Shown here one piece after another: positions 34,347 through 42,785 of a stretch of 46,401 bases of DNA. The stretch's first letter is position 1; each line of letters starts with the position of its first letter. The DNA lies in contig NZ_JAOASO010000088.1 in assembly GCF_030158645.1 (NCBI RefSeq), positions 1-46,401 of the forward strand, read 5' to 3'. Below the pieces are notes generated by a model. It did not search any database. It saw only the letters and a list, made by a program, of their open reading frames with translations, and was not told where the DNA came from. Source of the stretch: Hydrogenophaga sp. (GTDB taxonomy: Bacteria > Pseudomonadota > Gammaproteobacteria > Burkholderiales > Burkholderiaceae_C). The translations under genes and the position numbers were made by a program.

Positions 34347-34903
34347 CGTCCTGGCGCGCGGCTGCCCTGGCCCTGTTGCTGAGCTGCAGCGGCGCGCACG
34401 CGTTCGATTTCAACGGCGAGAAGGCGCTGGTCGCCGTCACCAAGGACGGTGTCCGCACGAAGATCGGCCGCGTCGTGTTCACCCCCGCTGCCGGTGGCGC
34501 CAGCGCCTTCCAGGTGCAGATGGACCACGCCGTGATGCGCGACCACTTTCTCTCCATGCGCGAGTTCAAGTGCCTGCCGGCCGAGCAGGAGATTTCGTGC
34601 TTTGTGCCGTACCCGTATGCGCAGCCGGGCATCGCATCGGGCACCCAGCTCGCGTGGCTGGAGCACAGCCTGCTCTTTTTCTACAAGCAGCCCAAGGACT
34701 TCGGCGCCAAGCTGTGGAACGGCATCGTCTTCCAGTTCACCGCCACACCCACTGCGCTGGTGGGCGTGCCGCTGGCGGTGGACCTCAACCGCATCGGCGT
34801 GCCCCCCGATGACCTGGGCGTGCCCCCATACGGTCCGACGGACCGCGATCCCTTCACACCCGGCGCACGGTGGCTCAGCGAGCTGCGCATCGAATCCCCC
34901 TGA
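34343..34903 (+). CDS. Exported protein of unknown function in the PQQ island
   Basis: A 186-residue protein with a signal peptide (cut near AHA-FDFN) and a beta-rich mature part with two cysteines (FKCLPAEQEISC) that could form a disulfide. ATGA overlap with the cytochrome gene. I recognise no domain; it appears in the neighbourhood of quinoprotein genes and its role is open. Confidence 0.72.
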   Translation: MTSWRAAALALLLSCSGAHAFDFNGEKALVAVTKDGVRTKIGRVVFTPAAGGASAFQVQMDHAVMRDHFLSMREFKCLPAEQEISCFVPYPYAQPGIASGTQLAWLEHSLLFFYKQPKDFGAKLWNGIVFQFTATPTALVGVPLAVDLNRIGVPPDDLGVPPYGPTDRDPFTPGARWLSELRIESP

Positions 34904-34923
34904 CCCTCCATGGAGACCACGAC

Positions 34924-35742
34924 ATGATCCATCTGCGCACCTGGTTCGGCGCTGCGCTGGTGGCGCTCGCCAGCGTCTCACAGGCCCAGGACAGCCACCG
35001 CGGCGACTGGCTGCGCAACCCCGCCATGGGCAACTACAAGGCCTATGCCGAGTTCAAGATGGCCCACTACGCCGAGGCGCGCGAGGTGTGGGAAACGCTG
35101 GCCGAGGTGGGCAATGGCGACGCCCTGTTCAACCTGGGCATCCTGTCCGAAGACGGTCTGGGTGAGCCCAAAAACATGAAGAAGGCCGAGACGCTCTACA
35201 CCAGCGCCGCGCAGGCCGGCAACTTCAAGGCCCAGTACCGACTGGGCATGCTCTACAGCGCGGGCCAGCTGCTGCCGCGCGATGTGGAGAAGGCGCGCAT
35301 CTTCCTCACGCTGGCCGCACAGGGTGGCGACAAGGACGCCACCGCCACCCTGGCCACGCTCGGCCAGCCAGCGGCCAGCCTCACGCCGTACCAGCGCGCC
35401 GAGTTCATGAGCGCCACCGGTGAGCACACTCAGGCGGCAGCGTTGTATCGGGAGCTCGCCGAGGGCGGCGACCGCCGCGCGCAGACGCGCCTGGCCTGGA
35501 TGTTTGAAGCCGGTCGGGGGGTGGAGCGGAACCTGCCCGAGGCGGCGCGGCGCTTCGAGAGCGCGGCGGTGGCGGGCGAAGCCGAGGCGCAGTACGCACT
35601 GGCGGTGATGTACCGCACCGGCAAGGGCCGCGAACGCGACGTGGCGCAGAGCCTGGTGTGGTTGCGCCAGGCCGCCGGGCAGAGCTATCCGCCCGCGGTG
35701 GCGGCACTGGCGTCGAGCCAGAGTGCGGGCGTGGGGCTTTGA
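34924..35742 (+). CDS. Exported Sel1-like repeat protein
   Basis: A 272-residue protein with a signal peptide (cut near SQA-QDSH) and five or so Sel1/TPR-type helical repeats, e.g. GNGDALFNLGILSEDGLGEP, GNFKAQYRLGMLYSAGQ and GEAEAQYALAVMYRTGKGRE. Such repeats bind partner proteins. It follows the 34343 gene by 20 bases and may be an assembly or scaffold factor in the periplasm (inference). Confidence 0.88.
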   Translation: MIHLRTWFGAALVALASVSQAQDSHRGDWLRNPAMGNYKAYAEFKMAHYAEAREVWETLAEVGNGDALFNLGILSEDGLGEPKNMKKAETLYTSAAQAGNFKAQYRLGMLYSAGQLLPRDVEKARIFLTLAAQGGDKDATATLATLGQPAASLTPYQRAEFMSATGEHTQAAALYRELAEGGDRRAQTRLAWMFEAGRGVERNLPEAARRFESAAVAGEAEAQYALAVMYRTGKGRERDVAQSLVWLRQAAGQSYPPAVAALASSQSAGVGL

Positions 35743-35845
35743 TACCCCCGGGGTCCGTCGGGTCCGACTTCACACAGAATCCATGACGGTTTTTTCGTGA
35801 ACGTCCGTTTTCCAGACCCCACCCCAACCATCCCGAGAGCCCCCC

Positions 35846-36856
35846 ATGAACACTGCTGTCTCCCTGCCTTCCTTGTTGACGATCGTGGGGTGTGCCGCCG
35901 CCGCGCTGTGCACGCCCGCGTTCGCCCAGGTCGATCCCACCCGCATGGTCGATGCCTTCGAGCGCGCCGGCGGCAAGTTCGAGGGCTTTCGCCGCTCGGG
36001 TGCCAAGGGCGTTTGCGCCACCGCCGAGTTCGTCGGCAGTGCCCAGGGCCGCGAGCTGTCGGTGTCGTCGGCCTTCAGTGGCCAGCCCGTGCCGGTGGTG
36101 GCGCGCTTCTCGATCGGCGGGGGCAACCCCAAGGCGCCGGACAACGGCCGCAGCCAGCGCAACATGGCCTTGCAGTTCGACTTGCCCGGCAACGAGACCT
36201 GGCTGATGGGCAACATCTCGGCGCCGGTGTTCGGCGCGTCCTCGCCCGAACAGATGCTGGCCCGCCTGGAGGCGGTCGCGCCCGACCCTGAGACCAAGAA
36301 GCCCAACCCCGAGAAGGTCAAGGCCTTCAACGACGCCAACCCCGACACCTTGCTGCAGGGCAAGTATTTCGCCAGCCAGCCGGTGCCGGCGAGCTTTGGC
36401 AAGGTGAACTACTGGGGCGTGCATGCGTTCGCGTTTGTCGACGCCAGCGGCAAGAAGCAGTACGGCAAATGGATCTTCGAGCCGGTGGGCGGCACCCAGA
36501 GCCTGACCGACGAGGAAGCCCAGGCCAAGGGTCCCGATTTCCTGCACGCCGACCTGCGCCAGCGAGTGGCCGCGGGTGGCGTGGCCTTTGACTTCAATCT
36601 GCAACTGGCACAGCCGGGCGACAAGCTCGACAGCGCCGTGACCCCGCTGCCCGCGGAGCGCAAGAAGGTCACGCTGGGGCGCCTCACCATCAAGTCGGTG
36701 GCCGCGGATTCCACCGGCCCCTGTGTGACCATCAACTTCAATCCGATGGTCTTGCCCAAGGGCGTGGAGCCGTCCACCGATCCGATGCTCGCTGCGCGGG
36801 CAGCACCCTATGCGGTGTCGATGGGTCGCCGCCTGGGTGAAGGCCCGAAGCAGTAA
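35846..36856 (+). CDS. Catalase-family peroxidase-like protein (SrpA type) lacking the distal histidine
   Basis: A 336-residue exported member of the small catalase/SrpA family: signal peptide cut near AFA-QVDP, RFSIGGGNPKAPDN, RSQRNMALQFDLP and the proximal tyrosine in RAAPYAVSMGRR. Relatives begin the haem domain with R-R-N-H-A-K-G, whose His is the distal catalytic residue; here it reads FRRSGAKGVC, with Gly52 in its place. Peroxidase or catalase chemistry is therefore doubtful, although haem may still bind. Last gene on the plus strand of this block; tail-to-tail with the pqq operon. Confidence 0.87.
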   Translation: MNTAVSLPSLLTIVGCAAAALCTPAFAQVDPTRMVDAFERAGGKFEGFRRSGAKGVCATAEFVGSAQGRELSVSSAFSGQPVPVVARFSIGGGNPKAPDNGRSQRNMALQFDLPGNETWLMGNISAPVFGASSPEQMLARLEAVAPDPETKKPNPEKVKAFNDANPDTLLQGKYFASQPVPASFGKVNYWGVHAFAFVDASGKKQYGKWIFEPVGGTQSLTDEEAQAKGPDFLHADLRQRVAAGGVAFDFNLQLAQPGDKLDSAVTPLPAERKKVTLGRLTIKSVAADSTGPCVTINFNPMVLPKGVEPSTDPMLAARAAPYAVSMGRRLGEGPKQ

Positions 36857-36896
36857 GCGCTTCCGCGGGCGCCGTGGCGCGCGCGGCCGACAAGGC

Positions 36897-37580
36897 TCAC
36901 CGCACCCATTCGGCCTTGAGGCTGCCGCCCACCAGAAACCCGTTGGGCACCGGCTCGTCCCGCTCGAACTTCACCAGCCCCTTGCCCTGGCAGTACCACT
37001 CGCGGCTGGTCAGCGGCACGTCGGTGAAGCCGTTGACCGGGTCGGTGAAGAGGTTGAGGTTGGCGCGGCCGACCACGCGCAGGCAGGGCTGGTGCGTGCC
37101 GGTGGGTGTGGTGACGCTGTCGTCCACCGCTTCGATGCGCCAGTACATCAGGGCCTTGTGGCTGTAGCGCAGCTCGCGCGGGTGTTCGTTGCGCCGCAGG
37201 ATCAGGTAGGGCACGGTGGGGGTGGTCCATTCGGTGCCCACCACGTAAGGCGCCTTCAGCACCCACATCGGCTCCTTGTCGGGTGTGGGCTCGCTGTCGA
37301 TGTCCATCTGGGTGGCCACCCGCTTCACACCGGTGTCGTCGGTCTGGAGGAAGTAGCCCACGCCGGCCGAGTGGTGGCGCACCATCACGGGTTGGTCGTT
37401 GAGGCTGCGCGGGCCTTCGACGCGCAGCGTCCACTCGTCCACCGGCGGCGCTTCTTCGCTGGTGACCCTCACCTCGTACACCTGAGCGCTGCCTTCCACG
37501 AGCGGGAACCAGCTGTCGCCCTGCGTGCCCTGGCAGGCGGCGAGCAACGTGGTCAGGCCCAGGGTGATGACGTGCTTCAT
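36897..37580 (-). CDS. Lipoprotein at the end of the pqq operon
   Basis: A 227-residue protein with lipobox LLAAC (cysteine near 16) and a beta-rich mature part with two more cysteines (PCLRVV and WYCQGKG). No known domain recognised. The ATG at 37580 overlaps the stop of the preceding membrane-protein gene by four bases. It is the ninth and last gene of the transcript that begins at pqqA and belongs to the four-gene module after pqqE. Confidence 0.72.
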   Translation of the reverse strand: MKHVITLGLTTLLAACQGTQGDSWFPLVEGSAQVYEVRVTSEEAPPVDEWTLRVEGPRSLNDQPVMVRHHSAGVGYFLQTDDTGVKRVATQMDIDSEPTPDKEPMWVLKAPYVVGTEWTTPTVPYLILRRNEHPRELRYSHKALMYWRIEAVDDSVTTPTGTHQPCLRVVGRANLNLFTDPVNGFTDVPLTSREWYCQGKGLVKFERDEPVPNGFLVGGSLKAEWVR

Positions 37581-38101
37581 TTTTCGGGCAGCTGCGCGCG
37601 GGGCAGGTCGCTCAGCTTGAGTTGCAGCTTGTCGTTGCTGGTGGGGCGCAACCAGGCAAAGCCGCCTTGTCCCCGGACCGGTTCGGTGCTGCCCATCTGG
37701 GTGTTGCCGTCGCGGGCCTTCTTGATGCCGTCGCCCAGGATGCGCGCCAGGTCTTTCTCGTACGGCAGGCGGTGCACACGCGGCATCTCCAGCGGCTTGT
37801 TGTCTTTCATGGGGTTGACCCAGATGAAGATGGCGCCGGGGTGGTTGCGCCCGGGGCTGGGTTCGTCGAACACGGCCGACAGCAGCACGAAGCGCTGGGG
37901 CAGGGCGTCGTCGCTGGGCCAGCCGGCGATGCCTTGCAGCGTGTTGTGGCTCAGCGCATAAAAGCCGGTGACCAGCAGCACGGCAGCCGCTTTCACGCCC
38001 CAGTGCCAGCGCGTGGCCAGCAGCAGGCACAAGAGCAGAAACGCCAGCAGGGCGTACACGAGCACCAGCAACAACAACTGCGAAGAAACGGTGGGGATCA
38101 T
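37577..38101 (-). CDS. Membrane protein of unknown function in the post-pqqE module
   Basis: A 174-residue protein with two closely spaced N-terminal membrane helices (about 7-28 and 33-50) and a soluble C-terminal part of about 115 residues (GAIFIWVNP, PYEKDLARILGDGIKKARDG) that probably faces the periplasm. No domain recognised. It lies 10 bases after the ExbD-like gene and overlaps the lipoprotein gene, which places it with them. Confidence 0.72.
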   Translation of the reverse strand: MIPTVSSQLLLLVLVYALLAFLLLCLLLATRWHWGVKAAAVLLVTGFYALSHNTLQGIAGWPSDDALPQRFVLLSAVFDEPSPGRNHPGAIFIWVNPMKDNKPLEMPRVHRLPYEKDLARILGDGIKKARDGNTQMGSTEPVRGQGGFAWLRPTSNDKLQLKLSDLPRAQLPEK

Positions 38102-38111
38102 GGTGGTGGCG

Positions 38112-38723
38112 TCAGAGACCGGTTCTTTGAACGATGGTCAGGGGTCGGGTGTTGATGTCGGTCACGGCGCCGGTGTCGTTGATGCTGAAGCGCACCAGCG
38201 TGCGTTCGTCGCCCTTGCGCGGGATCTGCTGCGTGCCGGTGAACACGATCTCGGCCTGCGGGTTGACCTTGACCACCGCCACCGACACGTCCACCGGCTG
38301 CTGGTCGCGCGTGTCGTAGTAGTGGGCGTTCACCACGTATTCACCCGGCACCAGCCCGCGCAGCGTGACGATTTCCTGGCGCACCGGGCTGGTGATCTCG
38401 CGACCGTTGACGATCACGGTGTTGTTCTTGGCACCGCGGTCGTCGCGGTCCAGGTGCAGCATGCCCGCGTCGCGCGAACGAAACCACAAGGTCTTGCCGC
38501 CCGGTTCGTTGACCCAGGCGTCGATGTCGTTGGGGTTGTTGTCGGGCCAGGAGATGGTGACGATGAACTCGGCCTTGGCCGGGATGTCGCCGGCCTTGCG
38601 CGACTTGGGGTTGAACGAGAGCAGGGCGATGACGAAACAGAAGACGAAGGCGATCAACATGTTGAACAACATGTCGTAGAACGGATCGGTCTCCGTGTCA
38701 CGGACCGATCGGCCGATCGCCAT
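38112..38723 (-). CDS. ExbD/TolR-like protein with a large periplasmic domain
   Basis: A 203-residue protein with a short cytoplasmic N-terminus, one membrane helix (about 14-37) and a beta-rich periplasmic part. The helix starts DPFYDMLFNMLIAFVF: the P-x-x-D pattern with Asp17 matches the proton-carrying aspartate of ExbD/TolR (PYIDVML type). The periplasmic part (SWPDNNPNDIDAWVNEPGG ... LHLDRDDRG) is unlike the usual ExbD domain. Its start overlaps the ExbB-like gene by 26 bases. Likely the stator partner of that protein in a proton-driven inner-membrane motor. Confidence 0.75.
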   Translation of the reverse strand: MAIGRSVRDTETDPFYDMLFNMLIAFVFCFVIALLSFNPKSRKAGDIPAKAEFIVTISWPDNNPNDIDAWVNEPGGKTLWFRSRDAGMLHLDRDDRGAKNNTVIVNGREITSPVRQEIVTLRGLVPGEYVVNAHYYDTRDQQPVDVSVAVVKVNPQAEIVFTGTQQIPRKGDERTLVRFSINDTGAVTDINTRPLTIVQRTGL

Positions 38724-39480
38724 GCGGCGCTCCTGCAAGGGCTTGGGTGGCCGGTGGTGTGGCGGCCAGCGTGTCGGCCACCAGTGCGTCGGCAAAGCGG
38801 TCCAGCCGCATGAGCTGCAGGCCGAGCAGGATGTTGCCGGTCAGACCGGTCACGGTGGTCAGCAGCGCGATGCCCAGGCCGCCGGTGAGGTTCTTGAGCA
38901 GCTGCGCCGACTGGCTGGCATCGAAGCTGTCCATCTGCCCGAGCTGCAGTGCGAGGATGGAAAAACCGATCACCTTGCCGAGCAGGCCGAGTTTGAGCTG
39001 GATGCCGTTGAGCCACCAGGCCATTTCGTGCGGGCCGTGGGCGCGCTCGCCCAGGATCTGCATCCAGGTGTTCTGGTCGGCGCCGGGCTGGGCGCAGCCG
39101 CGCAGGTACTCGGCGCTCCAGTCTGCTTCGCTGTGGGGGGTGGAACCTGCGCGCGCCAGCAGGGCGTCCAGCCGCTGGCGCTGCAGACCCAGTGCCCAGG
39201 CGCGCCGTCCGGCCCACAGCGAACAGCCGATGAACAGCAGCACGATGATCACGGTGAGGCCCGTGGGGTCGGCCGCCACCAGCCGGTGCCACGCGCCGGC
39301 CTGCCAGAGCAGCAGAGCACCAAAGCCCAACAGCCCCATGTAGGCCAGCCACAGCAAAAAGAGGCCGTTGGGCGCCTGCTCCAGTGCCAGCGGGCTGCGC
39401 CGCGCGCCGGGCAGGTGGCTCACCAGCGCAGCGCCGAGCATGCGCGCGTGGTTCGGCGTGGCGGGTGCGGTGTTGGCCAT
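38698..39480 (-). CDS. ExbB/TolQ/MotA-like proton channel protein
   Basis: A 260-residue inner-membrane protein with four helices. The last two carry the family core: LGLLGKVIGFSI (compare GLLGTVxG) and GGLGIALLTTVTGLTGNIL (compare G-x-x-x-A-L-x-T-T-x-x-G-L). The N-terminal helices are at about 43-60 and 75-93. ATG 39480 lies two bases after the pqqE stop, so it is translated from the same transcript as pqqE. With the ExbD-like gene it would form a proton-motive-force-driven complex; whether it powers a TonB-like protein is not evident, as no TonB is nearby. Confidence 0.8.
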   Translation of the reverse strand: MANTAPATPNHARMLGAALVSHLPGARRSPLALEQAPNGLFLLWLAYMGLLGFGALLLWQAGAWHRLVAADPTGLTVIIVLLFIGCSLWAGRRAWALGLQRQRLDALLARAGSTPHSEADWSAEYLRGCAQPGADQNTWMQILGERAHGPHEMAWWLNGIQLKLGLLGKVIGFSILALQLGQMDSFDASQSAQLLKNLTGGLGIALLTTVTGLTGNILLGLQLMRLDRFADALVADTLAATPPATQALAGAPHGDRPIGP

Positions 39481-39482
39481 GC

Positions 39483-40652
39483 TCAGGCTTCGGGGTGCAA
39501 CACGCGCGATTCCGCGTCGCTGCGGAACACGATGGGAATGTGCCGCTGCGCAGGCGCCCGTTTCACCAGCTGCACCACCTTGTCGTGGTGCGGCGATTTG
39601 CTGCACACCGGGTCGGCCTGGGTGGCGTCGCCGGTGATCAGGAAGGCCTGGCAGTGGCAGCCGCCAAAGTCCTTGTGGCGCTCGTCGCAAGTGCGGCAGG
39701 GCGGCTGCATCCAGTCCTCGCCACGGAAGGCGTTGAAGGCCTGGCTCTTCTGCCAGATGTCGGCCAGTGCCATGTCGCGCACGTTGGGCAGCTTCAAGCC
39801 CGGCAGGTCGCGCGCGTTGTGGCAGGGCATGGCCACGCCGTCGGGCGCGACCGAGAGAAACACCGATCCCCAGCCGTTCATGCAGGCCTTGGGCCGCTCT
39901 TCAAAATAGTCGGGCACCACGAACAGCAGCTTGCAGCGTTTGCCGATCTTGTCGCGGTAGCGGTTGACCACCGCCTCGGCCTCGATCAGTTGCTCGTGGG
40001 TGGGCATCAGGTGGTCGCGGTTGACCCACGCCCAGCCGTAGTACTGCGTGTTGGCCAGCTCCAGGTACTCGGCATCGAGCGCGAGCGCCATCTCGATGAT
40101 CTGGTCCACGTGCGGCAGGTTGTGCCGGTGCAGCACGCAGTTCATCACCATGGGCCAGTCGTGCGCCTTGATCAGACGCGCCACCTTCTGCTTGAGCTCG
40201 AAGGTCTTGGTGTGGCTCAGAAAATCGTTGAGCTCGCGCGTGCTGTCCTGGAACGAGAGCTGGATGTGGTCCAGGCCCGCGTCTTTGAGGCGCTGCGCGC
40301 GTGCCTCGTTCAGGCCCACGCCGGAGGTGATGAGGTTGGTGTAGTAGCCCAGCGCGTGCGCTTCCTGCACCAGCTCCTCCAGGTCGTCGCGCACCAGGGG
40401 TTCACCGCCCGAGAAGCCCAGCTGCGCGGCGCCGAGCTTGCGCGCCTGGCGCATCACGTCCACCCACTGCGCGGTGGTGAGTTCGTCCTTGATGCGCGCG
40501 TGCTGCGTGGGGTTGTAGCAAAACACGCAGTGCAGCGGGCACTGGTAGGTGAGCTCGGCCAGCAGCCACAGCGGCGGGCCGGCCGGGTGCGTTTTGGCGG
40601 CCAGCATCGACAGCGCTTCGGAGACCGGTGCGAACTCAGTCGATCCAGCCAC
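39483..40652 (-). CDS. pqqE: PqqE, radical SAM enzyme of PQQ biosynthesis
   Basis: A 389-residue radical SAM protein with the [4Fe-4S] motif CPLHCVFC (Cys38, Cys42, Cys45) and a SPASM-type C-terminal region with clustered cysteines (CMNGWG, PCHNARDL, PCRTCDERHKDFGGCHC). It makes the carbon-carbon link between Glu and Tyr of PqqA while the peptide is held by PqqD. GTG at 40652 lies inside the end of pqqD, so translation is coupled. Confidence 0.98.
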   Translation of the reverse strand: MAGSTEFAPVSEALSMLAAKTHPAGPPLWLLAELTYQCPLHCVFCYNPTQHARIKDELTTAQWVDVMRQARKLGAAQLGFSGGEPLVRDDLEELVQEAHALGYYTNLITSGVGLNEARAQRLKDAGLDHIQLSFQDSTRELNDFLSHTKTFELKQKVARLIKAHDWPMVMNCVLHRHNLPHVDQIIEMALALDAEYLELANTQYYGWAWVNRDHLMPTHEQLIEAEAVVNRYRDKIGKRCKLLFVVPDYFEERPKACMNGWGSVFLSVAPDGVAMPCHNARDLPGLKLPNVRDMALADIWQKSQAFNAFRGEDWMQPPCRTCDERHKDFGGCHCQAFLITGDATQADPVCSKSPHHDKVVQLVKRAPAQRHIPIVFRSDAESRVLHPEA

Positions 40653-40893
40653 GGCGGCCTCCTTCTTCGATGAGGGACTCGACCTGGGTGGTCAGCCCCT
40701 GCACCGAAAACGCAGTCTCGAGTTCGGTCACGATCTCGGCCACGGTGCGCTCTCCATCGCAGCGCTTGAGGATCTCGGCGGCGCTGTCGTTGAGCTGCAC
40801 CATGCCCTCGGGGTACAGCAGCACCCAGCGCGTCTGCGCTTCTTCGTATTGCAGGCGGAAACGGCGCGAGAGCTTGGGGTGGGTGGGGATCAC
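40636..40893 (-). CDS. pqqD: PqqD, peptide chaperone of PQQ biosynthesis
   Basis: An 85-residue protein starting with GTG at 40893 within the pqqC stop (GTGA). Sequence features [19 protein letters not shown] and [10 protein letters not shown] are the PqqD signature. PqqD binds the PqqA peptide and presents it to PqqE. Normal length. Confidence 0.97.
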   Translation of the reverse strand: MIPTHPKLSRRFRLQYEEAQTRWVLLYPEGMVQLNDSAAEILKRCDGERTVAEIVTELETAFSVQGLTTQVESLIEEGGRRGWID

Positions 40894-41621
40894 TGGCAAG
40901 CCTTTTCTATCGCGTCCAGCATGGTCCAGAGCACATCGAGCTTGAACTGCAGGATGTCGAGCGCGCGGTGCTGTTCGGCGCGCGTGGTGAAGTGGTCGAG
41001 CGTGACGCGCAGGCCGTGTTCCACATCGCGTCCGGCCAGCGGAATGCGCTTGCGGAAATAGCCCAGACCGTCGGCGTTGATCCAGGGGTAGTGCGTGGGC
41101 CAGCTGGCCAGGCGGTCCTTGTGGATCTGGGGCGCAAACATCTCGGTGAGCGAGGAGCACACGGCTTCCTGCCACGGTGCCTTGGCCGCGAAGTTCACGT
41201 AGGCGTCGCAGGCGAAGCGCACGGCGGGGGCCACACCCTGTAGCGAGAGCAGGTCGTCGCGCGCGATGCCCACCGCTTCGCCCAGGCGGATCCAGGCCTC
41301 CAGGCCGCCGCTGGCCGAACCCTCAAAGTCGCCGTAACCATCGTGGTCGAGGATGCGTTCGACCCACAGCCGGCGGTGCGCCCGGTCGGGCATGTTGGCC
41401 AGAATCGCGGCGTCCTTGCGCGGAATGCAGACCTGGTAATAAAAGCGGTTCGCCACCCAGCAGCGGAGCTCGTCGGGCGTGCAGCCACCGGCGTTCATGC
41501 GCACATTGAACGGGTGGTGGATGTGGTACGAGCGGCCCTTGTCGCGCAGCTGGGCTTCAAACTCGTCGCGTGTCCAGGCGGGGAGGCCTTCGAGGGGGCG
41601 CGGGGTGGTGGCGATGTCCAT
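40890..41621 (-). CDS. pqqC: PqqC, final cofactorless oxidase of PQQ biosynthesis
   Basis: A 243-residue protein that closes the ring and performs the eight-electron oxidation giving PQQ. Typical parts are [33 protein letters not shown] and ILDHDGYG, with the active-site histidines. ATG 41621 chosen; a much longer frame runs upstream through pqqB in another register and is not real. Confidence 0.97.
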   Translation of the reverse strand: MDIATTPRPLEGLPAWTRDEFEAQLRDKGRSYHIHHPFNVRMNAGGCTPDELRCWVANRFYYQVCIPRKDAAILANMPDRAHRRLWVERILDHDGYGDFEGSASGGLEAWIRLGEAVGIARDDLLSLQGVAPAVRFACDAYVNFAAKAPWQEAVCSSLTEMFAPQIHKDRLASWPTHYPWINADGLGYFRKRIPLAGRDVEHGLRVTLDHFTTRAEQHRALDILQFKLDVLWTMLDAIEKACQ

Positions 41622-41644
41622 GGTGAGGAAATGGGCTGTGGGGG

Positions 41645-42562
41645 TCAGAACACGATGTCCATGCCGTCGTGCGCCACCTCGATGCCGTGGCGGGTGAGCT
41701 CGGCGCGTTCGGCAGAATCCTCGATCAGCATCGGATTCGTGTTGTTGATGTGGATGAGGATCTTGCGGATGGAGCGGGGCAACTTGCCCAGCTGTTCGAT
41801 CATGCCGCCCGGGCCGCTTTGCGGCAGGTGACCCATCTCGGCGGCCTTCTTCTTTGACAGGCCTTGCGTGATCATTTCGTCTTCGGTCCAGAAGGTGCCG
41901 TCCACCAGCAGCACGGCGCAACTGGCCATGAGCGCCAGCAGCTCGGGTGTCACCGCGCCCAGGCCCGGCGCGTAGAACACGCGCGCACCGTTCAGCGGGT
42001 TCTGGATCACCAGGCCGAGGTTGTCACCGGCGCGCGGGTTGCCGCGAAACGGCGAGTAAGGCGGCGGCTTGGAGGCGATGGCCACGGTCTGCACCTCGAT
42101 GCCGGGCAGGCCTTCGACGGTGATGGTGCGGCCATCGGACGGGAGCTCGGTGGTGGCCACGCCGCAGTAGTGGGACAGGATGCCGGTGATGGGGAAGCCG
42201 CCGGAGATGTCGGACAGCACTTCGGGCGTGGCCAGCAAAGGCAGTTTCGAGCCGCGCTCGCGCAGCATGATGAGACCGGTCACGTGGTCGATCTGCGCGT
42301 CCATGAGCAGCACCGCCGCAATGCCGCTGTCGCGCACGGCGCGCGCGGGTTGCAGGTCGGGGGTGTCGCGGATCTGCGTGAGGATGTCGGGAGAGGCGTT
42401 GACCAGCAACCAGTCCAGTCCGTTGGCGGTGACGGCGATCGACGACTGCGTGCGTGCCCTGGCGTTGATGCGGCCATGGCGCAGGCCGTCGCAGTTGGCG
42501 CAGTTGCAGTTCCACTGCGGGAAACCACCACCGGCCGAAGAACCCAGAACCCGGATGCGCAT
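41645..42562 (-). CDS. pqqB: PqqB, metallo-hydrolase of PQQ biosynthesis
   Basis: A 305-residue metallo-beta-lactamase-fold protein, thought to hydroxylate the peptide-derived tyrosine. Signature sequences are [21 protein letters not shown] with both cysteines, [15 protein letters not shown] and HINNTNPML. First gene after the terminator that follows pqqA; 23 bases separate it from pqqC. Confidence 0.97.
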   Translation of the reverse strand: MRIRVLGSSAGGGFPQWNCNCANCDGLRHGRINARARTQSSIAVTANGLDWLLVNASPDILTQIRDTPDLQPARAVRDSGIAAVLLMDAQIDHVTGLIMLRERGSKLPLLATPEVLSDISGGFPITGILSHYCGVATTELPSDGRTITVEGLPGIEVQTVAIASKPPPYSPFRGNPRAGDNLGLVIQNPLNGARVFYAPGLGAVTPELLALMASCAVLLVDGTFWTEDEMITQGLSKKKAAEMGHLPQSGPGGMIEQLGKLPRSIRKILIHINNTNPMLIEDSAERAELTRHGIEVAHDGMDIVF

Positions 42563-42580
42563 GTCAGGACACCTGAAAGA

Positions 42581-42620
42581 CCAAGAAAAAGGCGCACGCG
42601 TTGTTCACCCGTGCGCCTCG
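42581..42620 (-). terminator. Terminator-like hairpin between pqqA and pqqB
   Basis: On the minus strand GGCGCACG (42617-42610) pairs with CGTGCGCC (42598-42591) over an 11-base loop, then TTTTTCTT. It ends about 20 bases before the pqqB start. Such a hairpin lets pqqA, the precursor peptide, be made in large excess over the enzymes by partial readthrough. Confidence 0.87.
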
Positions 42621-42636
42621 AACCGAACGCTGAAGA

Positions 42637-42711
42637 TCAGCGGTTGGCGATGTACATCGTGATTTCAAAACCAAAACGCAGGTCGGTGAAGGCGGGGGTC
42701 GTCCATTGCAT
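42637..42711 (-). CDS. pqqA: PqqA, precursor peptide of PQQ
   Basis: A 24-residue peptide (MQWTTPAFTDLRFGFEITMY followed by IANR) with the obligatory E-x3-Y pair, Glu16 and Tyr20, which become the PQQ skeleton. GGAG lies eight bases upstream of ATG 42711. It is preceded by its own sigma-54 promoter and followed by a terminator-like hairpin. Confidence 0.98.
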   Translation of the reverse strand: MQWTTPAFTDLRFGFEITMYIANR

Positions 42712-42785
42712 AGAAGGTCTCCAATAATGGGTTGGCACGAAACATGTCTGCAAGCTCGCCAGCACCATTGCCACAAGCCGCCCCG

